The position numbers and the translations under genes are program-made. Under the pieces are notes generated by a model that ran no database searches, was not told the DNA's origin, and saw only the letters and a list, made by a program, of their open reading frames with translations. This document shows positions 6,511 through 7,380 of a DNA stretch of 7,380 bases, one piece after another (positions within the stretch are counted from its first letter, which is position 1; every line of letters begins with the position of its first letter). Origin of the DNA: Deltaproteobacteria bacterium (GTDB taxonomy: Bacteria; Desulfobacterota; DSM-4660; Desulfatiglandales; Desulfatiglandaceae). The DNA lies in contig JAGHEC010000340.1 in assembly GCA_021159525.1 (NCBI GenBank), positions 1 to 7,380 of the forward strand, given 5' to 3'.

Positions 6511-6825
6511 AACAACGGAAGCCTGGTAAGACTGACCAAGACCCCGCGCAATACCCTCCATACCCCTTCCGTGGACGTCACCATGGCGTCGGTCCTTTCT
6601 CAATATGGGGCAAACACCATCGGGGTCCTGCTTACCGGCATGGGAGCGGACGGCGCGGACGCCATGGTCAAGATACGCGAGGCGGGGGGCCGCACCATTG
6701 CGGAATCTGAAGAGACCACGGTGGTCTTCGGCATGCCCAAGGAGGCGATCCGCAGGGGGGGGGCGGAATTCGTGCTTCCATCATACGAGATCGGCGAAAA
6801 GATTGTGGAATTGGTCCAATCATAG
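6511..6825 (+). pseudogene. cheB: 3' part of cheB methylesterase domain
   Basis: This is the C-terminal part of the CheB catalytic domain in the same frame as the upstream part, containing catalytic D302 and the conserved TIAESEETTVVFGMP segment. On its own it lacks the Ser and His. A GTG at 6571 and an ATG at 6583 could serve as internal starts, but neither has a clear ribosome binding site. A run of nine G (6755-6763) lies in it with the frame intact. Confidence 0.8.
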
Positions 6826-6838
6826 GGAGAGACCCGCA

Positions 6839-7216
6839 ATGGCGCATGAATATGCAAAAATAGACGATTCAACAGCGGTTGTGACAGTGGGACGTGAATT
6901 GTCCAGCGGTGGGCGCAACACGGTGAATGAACTTCGAGATCTCTGCCGCCGCCTTGCAGAAGAGGGTAAGAAGAGGATTATCCTCGATTTCTCTGATGTG
7001 AAGGTCTGCCCCAGCGTGGTTTTAGGCAATATCATCGTCCTTGACAAGCGCCTGAAGGAGAACGGGGGAGGTGTCGCCCTCGCGGCCCCCGCTGCACACG
7101 TGGCGAAAGCGGCGCGGATTGTAGGGCTGAACAGGACCATCCCGAGCTTTGACTCGGTCGATGATGCGGTCAAGAGCACGCAAAGAGAGGAGGACAATCA
7201 TGAGCCCTGCGATTGA
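6839..7216 (+). CDS. STAS-domain (anti-sigma-factor antagonist-like) protein
   Basis: This 125-residue protein has the length and pattern of stand-alone STAS proteins such as SpoIIAA: a strand (AVVTVGREL), a helix, then RIILDFSDVKVCPSVVLGN, and a late GLNRTIPSFDSVDDAV segment. Aligned to the SpoIIAA motif MDSSGLG, it reads CPSVVLG, so S59 occupies the position of the phosphorylated Ser58, while the preceding Asp is Pro and the following Ser-Gly is Val-Val. Partner-switching by phosphorylation is therefore possible but unproven. AGGGAG at 6824-6829 precedes the ATG by nine bases and overlaps the end of cheB; a longer in-frame start at 6605 would lie within cheB and is rejected. The gene overlaps the next one by 17 nt. 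Confidence 0.85.
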   Translation: MAHEYAKIDDSTAVVTVGRELSSGGRNTVNELRDLCRRLAEEGKKRIILDFSDVKVCPSVVLGNIIVLDKRLKENGGGVALAAPAAHVAKAARIVGLNRTIPSFDSVDDAVKSTQREEDNHEPCD

Positions 7217-7380
7217 TGAGTTGCTGAACGACCTGAAGAGTGAAGAAGAGGCCGACCGCCGATACGCGGCCGAAGATTTGGGGGACCTGGGCGATCCGGC
7301 CGCTGTTCCGGCCTTGATAAAGGCCCTGGAAGATCCGGCGGTGGGTGTCCGGGAGGCGGCGGCAGAATCCCTGGTTGCCA
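7200..7380 (+). CDS. HEAT-repeat protein (5' part, runs off the window)
   Basis: The first 60 residues are visible. From about residue 17 the pattern ADRRYAAEDLGDLGDPAAV, then PALIKALEDPAVGVREAAAESL, is typical of PBS-lyase-type HEAT repeats, which form alpha-solenoid protein-binding scaffolds. AGGAGG at 7188-7193 lies six bases before the ATG. The start overlaps the STAS gene's 3' end in another frame, suggesting translational coupling and perhaps a joint function. The remaining length and any further domain are outside the window. Confidence 0.85.
   Translation, partial: MSPAIDELLNDLKSEEEADRRYAAEDLGDLGDPAAVPALIKALEDPAVGVREAAAESLVA

Larger units (their letters stand above)
5746..6825 (+). 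pseudogene. cheB: cheB, receptor methylesterase, interrupted by an in-frame TGA
   Basis: CheB removes methyl esters from, and deamidates, receptor methylation sites when its receiver is phosphorylated. Read through the TGA, the frame gives 359 positions, close to the usual 350. The receiver (about 6-130) has D14-D15, phosphoacceptor D60, S87 and K111. A linker with an Arg/Lys-rich run (about 146-166) leads to the methylesterase domain, with S176 in GQSTGGP, H203 in VQHMPG and catalytic D302 in TGMGADG. Codon 255 (6508-6510) is TGA, and the same frame then continues with NNGSLVRL...TPSVDV to a TAG at 6823. No frameshift is involved. It may be a nonsense mutation, readthrough or recoding, or a sequencing error. 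Starts at 5749 or 5755 are also possible. Confidence 0.88.

Noticed and set aside
6511..6550. SECIS element after the TGA
   Set aside because: Only a 4-bp stem with a 7-nt loop is visible (6524-6538), without the expected GU loop feature; not enough to call selenocysteine insertion.
6481..6600. Frameshift as the cause of the broken cheB
   Set aside because: The conserved sequence before and after the stop is in the same frame; only the TGA codon interrupts it.
6605..6838. Extended N-terminus for the STAS protein
   Set aside because: The extension overlaps the conserved end of cheB and translates to Arg/Ser-rich sequence; the ATG at 6839 has its own ribosome binding site.

Overview
The window reads as part of a chemosensory (che) gene cluster, most likely from an anaerobic bacterium of the former Deltaproteobacteria (Desulfobacterota). 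That placement is an inference from protein style: tandem CheW modules, a soluble Ala/Gln-rich receptor, and a STAS plus HEAT-repeat gene inside a che operon. No rRNA or other taxonomic marker is present. All confident genes are on the + strand.

Positions 1-933 hold no confident gene. They contain two inverted copies of a short foldback, MITE-like repeat (about 125-263 and 773-895). The second copy is bounded by a perfect 6-nt direct repeat, CGATTT. The stretch also has a weak 70-residue minus-strand ORF whose 3' end lies in the first repeat copy, and a candidate sigma-54 promoter (GG-N10-GC) at 729-744.

From 934 to the right edge the genes are: a single-domain CheY-like receiver (934-1353); a soluble receptor with two complete MCP signalling units in tandem, exactly 300 residues apart (1452-3395); a triple-CheW scaffold (3426-5216); CheD (5218-5727); CheB interrupted by an in-frame TGA at 6508-6510 (5746-6825); a STAS protein (6839-7216); and the 5' end of a HEAT-repeat protein (7200 to the edge). 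Spacing from the receptor onward is tight (30, 1, 18 and 13 nt, then a 17-nt overlap), so one transcript is likely. CheA and CheR, which any working system would need, are not in the window and may lie downstream.

Together the genes suggest a cytoplasmic chemosensory array. The receptor has no membrane segment or recognisable ligand domain, CheW bridges it to a kinase, CheD and CheB would deamidate or demethylate it, and the CheY-like protein or the STAS/HEAT pair could carry output. Three of the proteins carry Lys/Arg-rich unstructured segments: the receptor N-tail, the CheW C-tail and the CheB linker. This recalls the nucleoid-bound FrzCD receptor of Myxococcus and suggests, without proof, an array tethered to DNA. 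The most concrete anomaly is the cheB TGA: the frame continues cleanly on both sides and the catalytic Asp lies after the stop.
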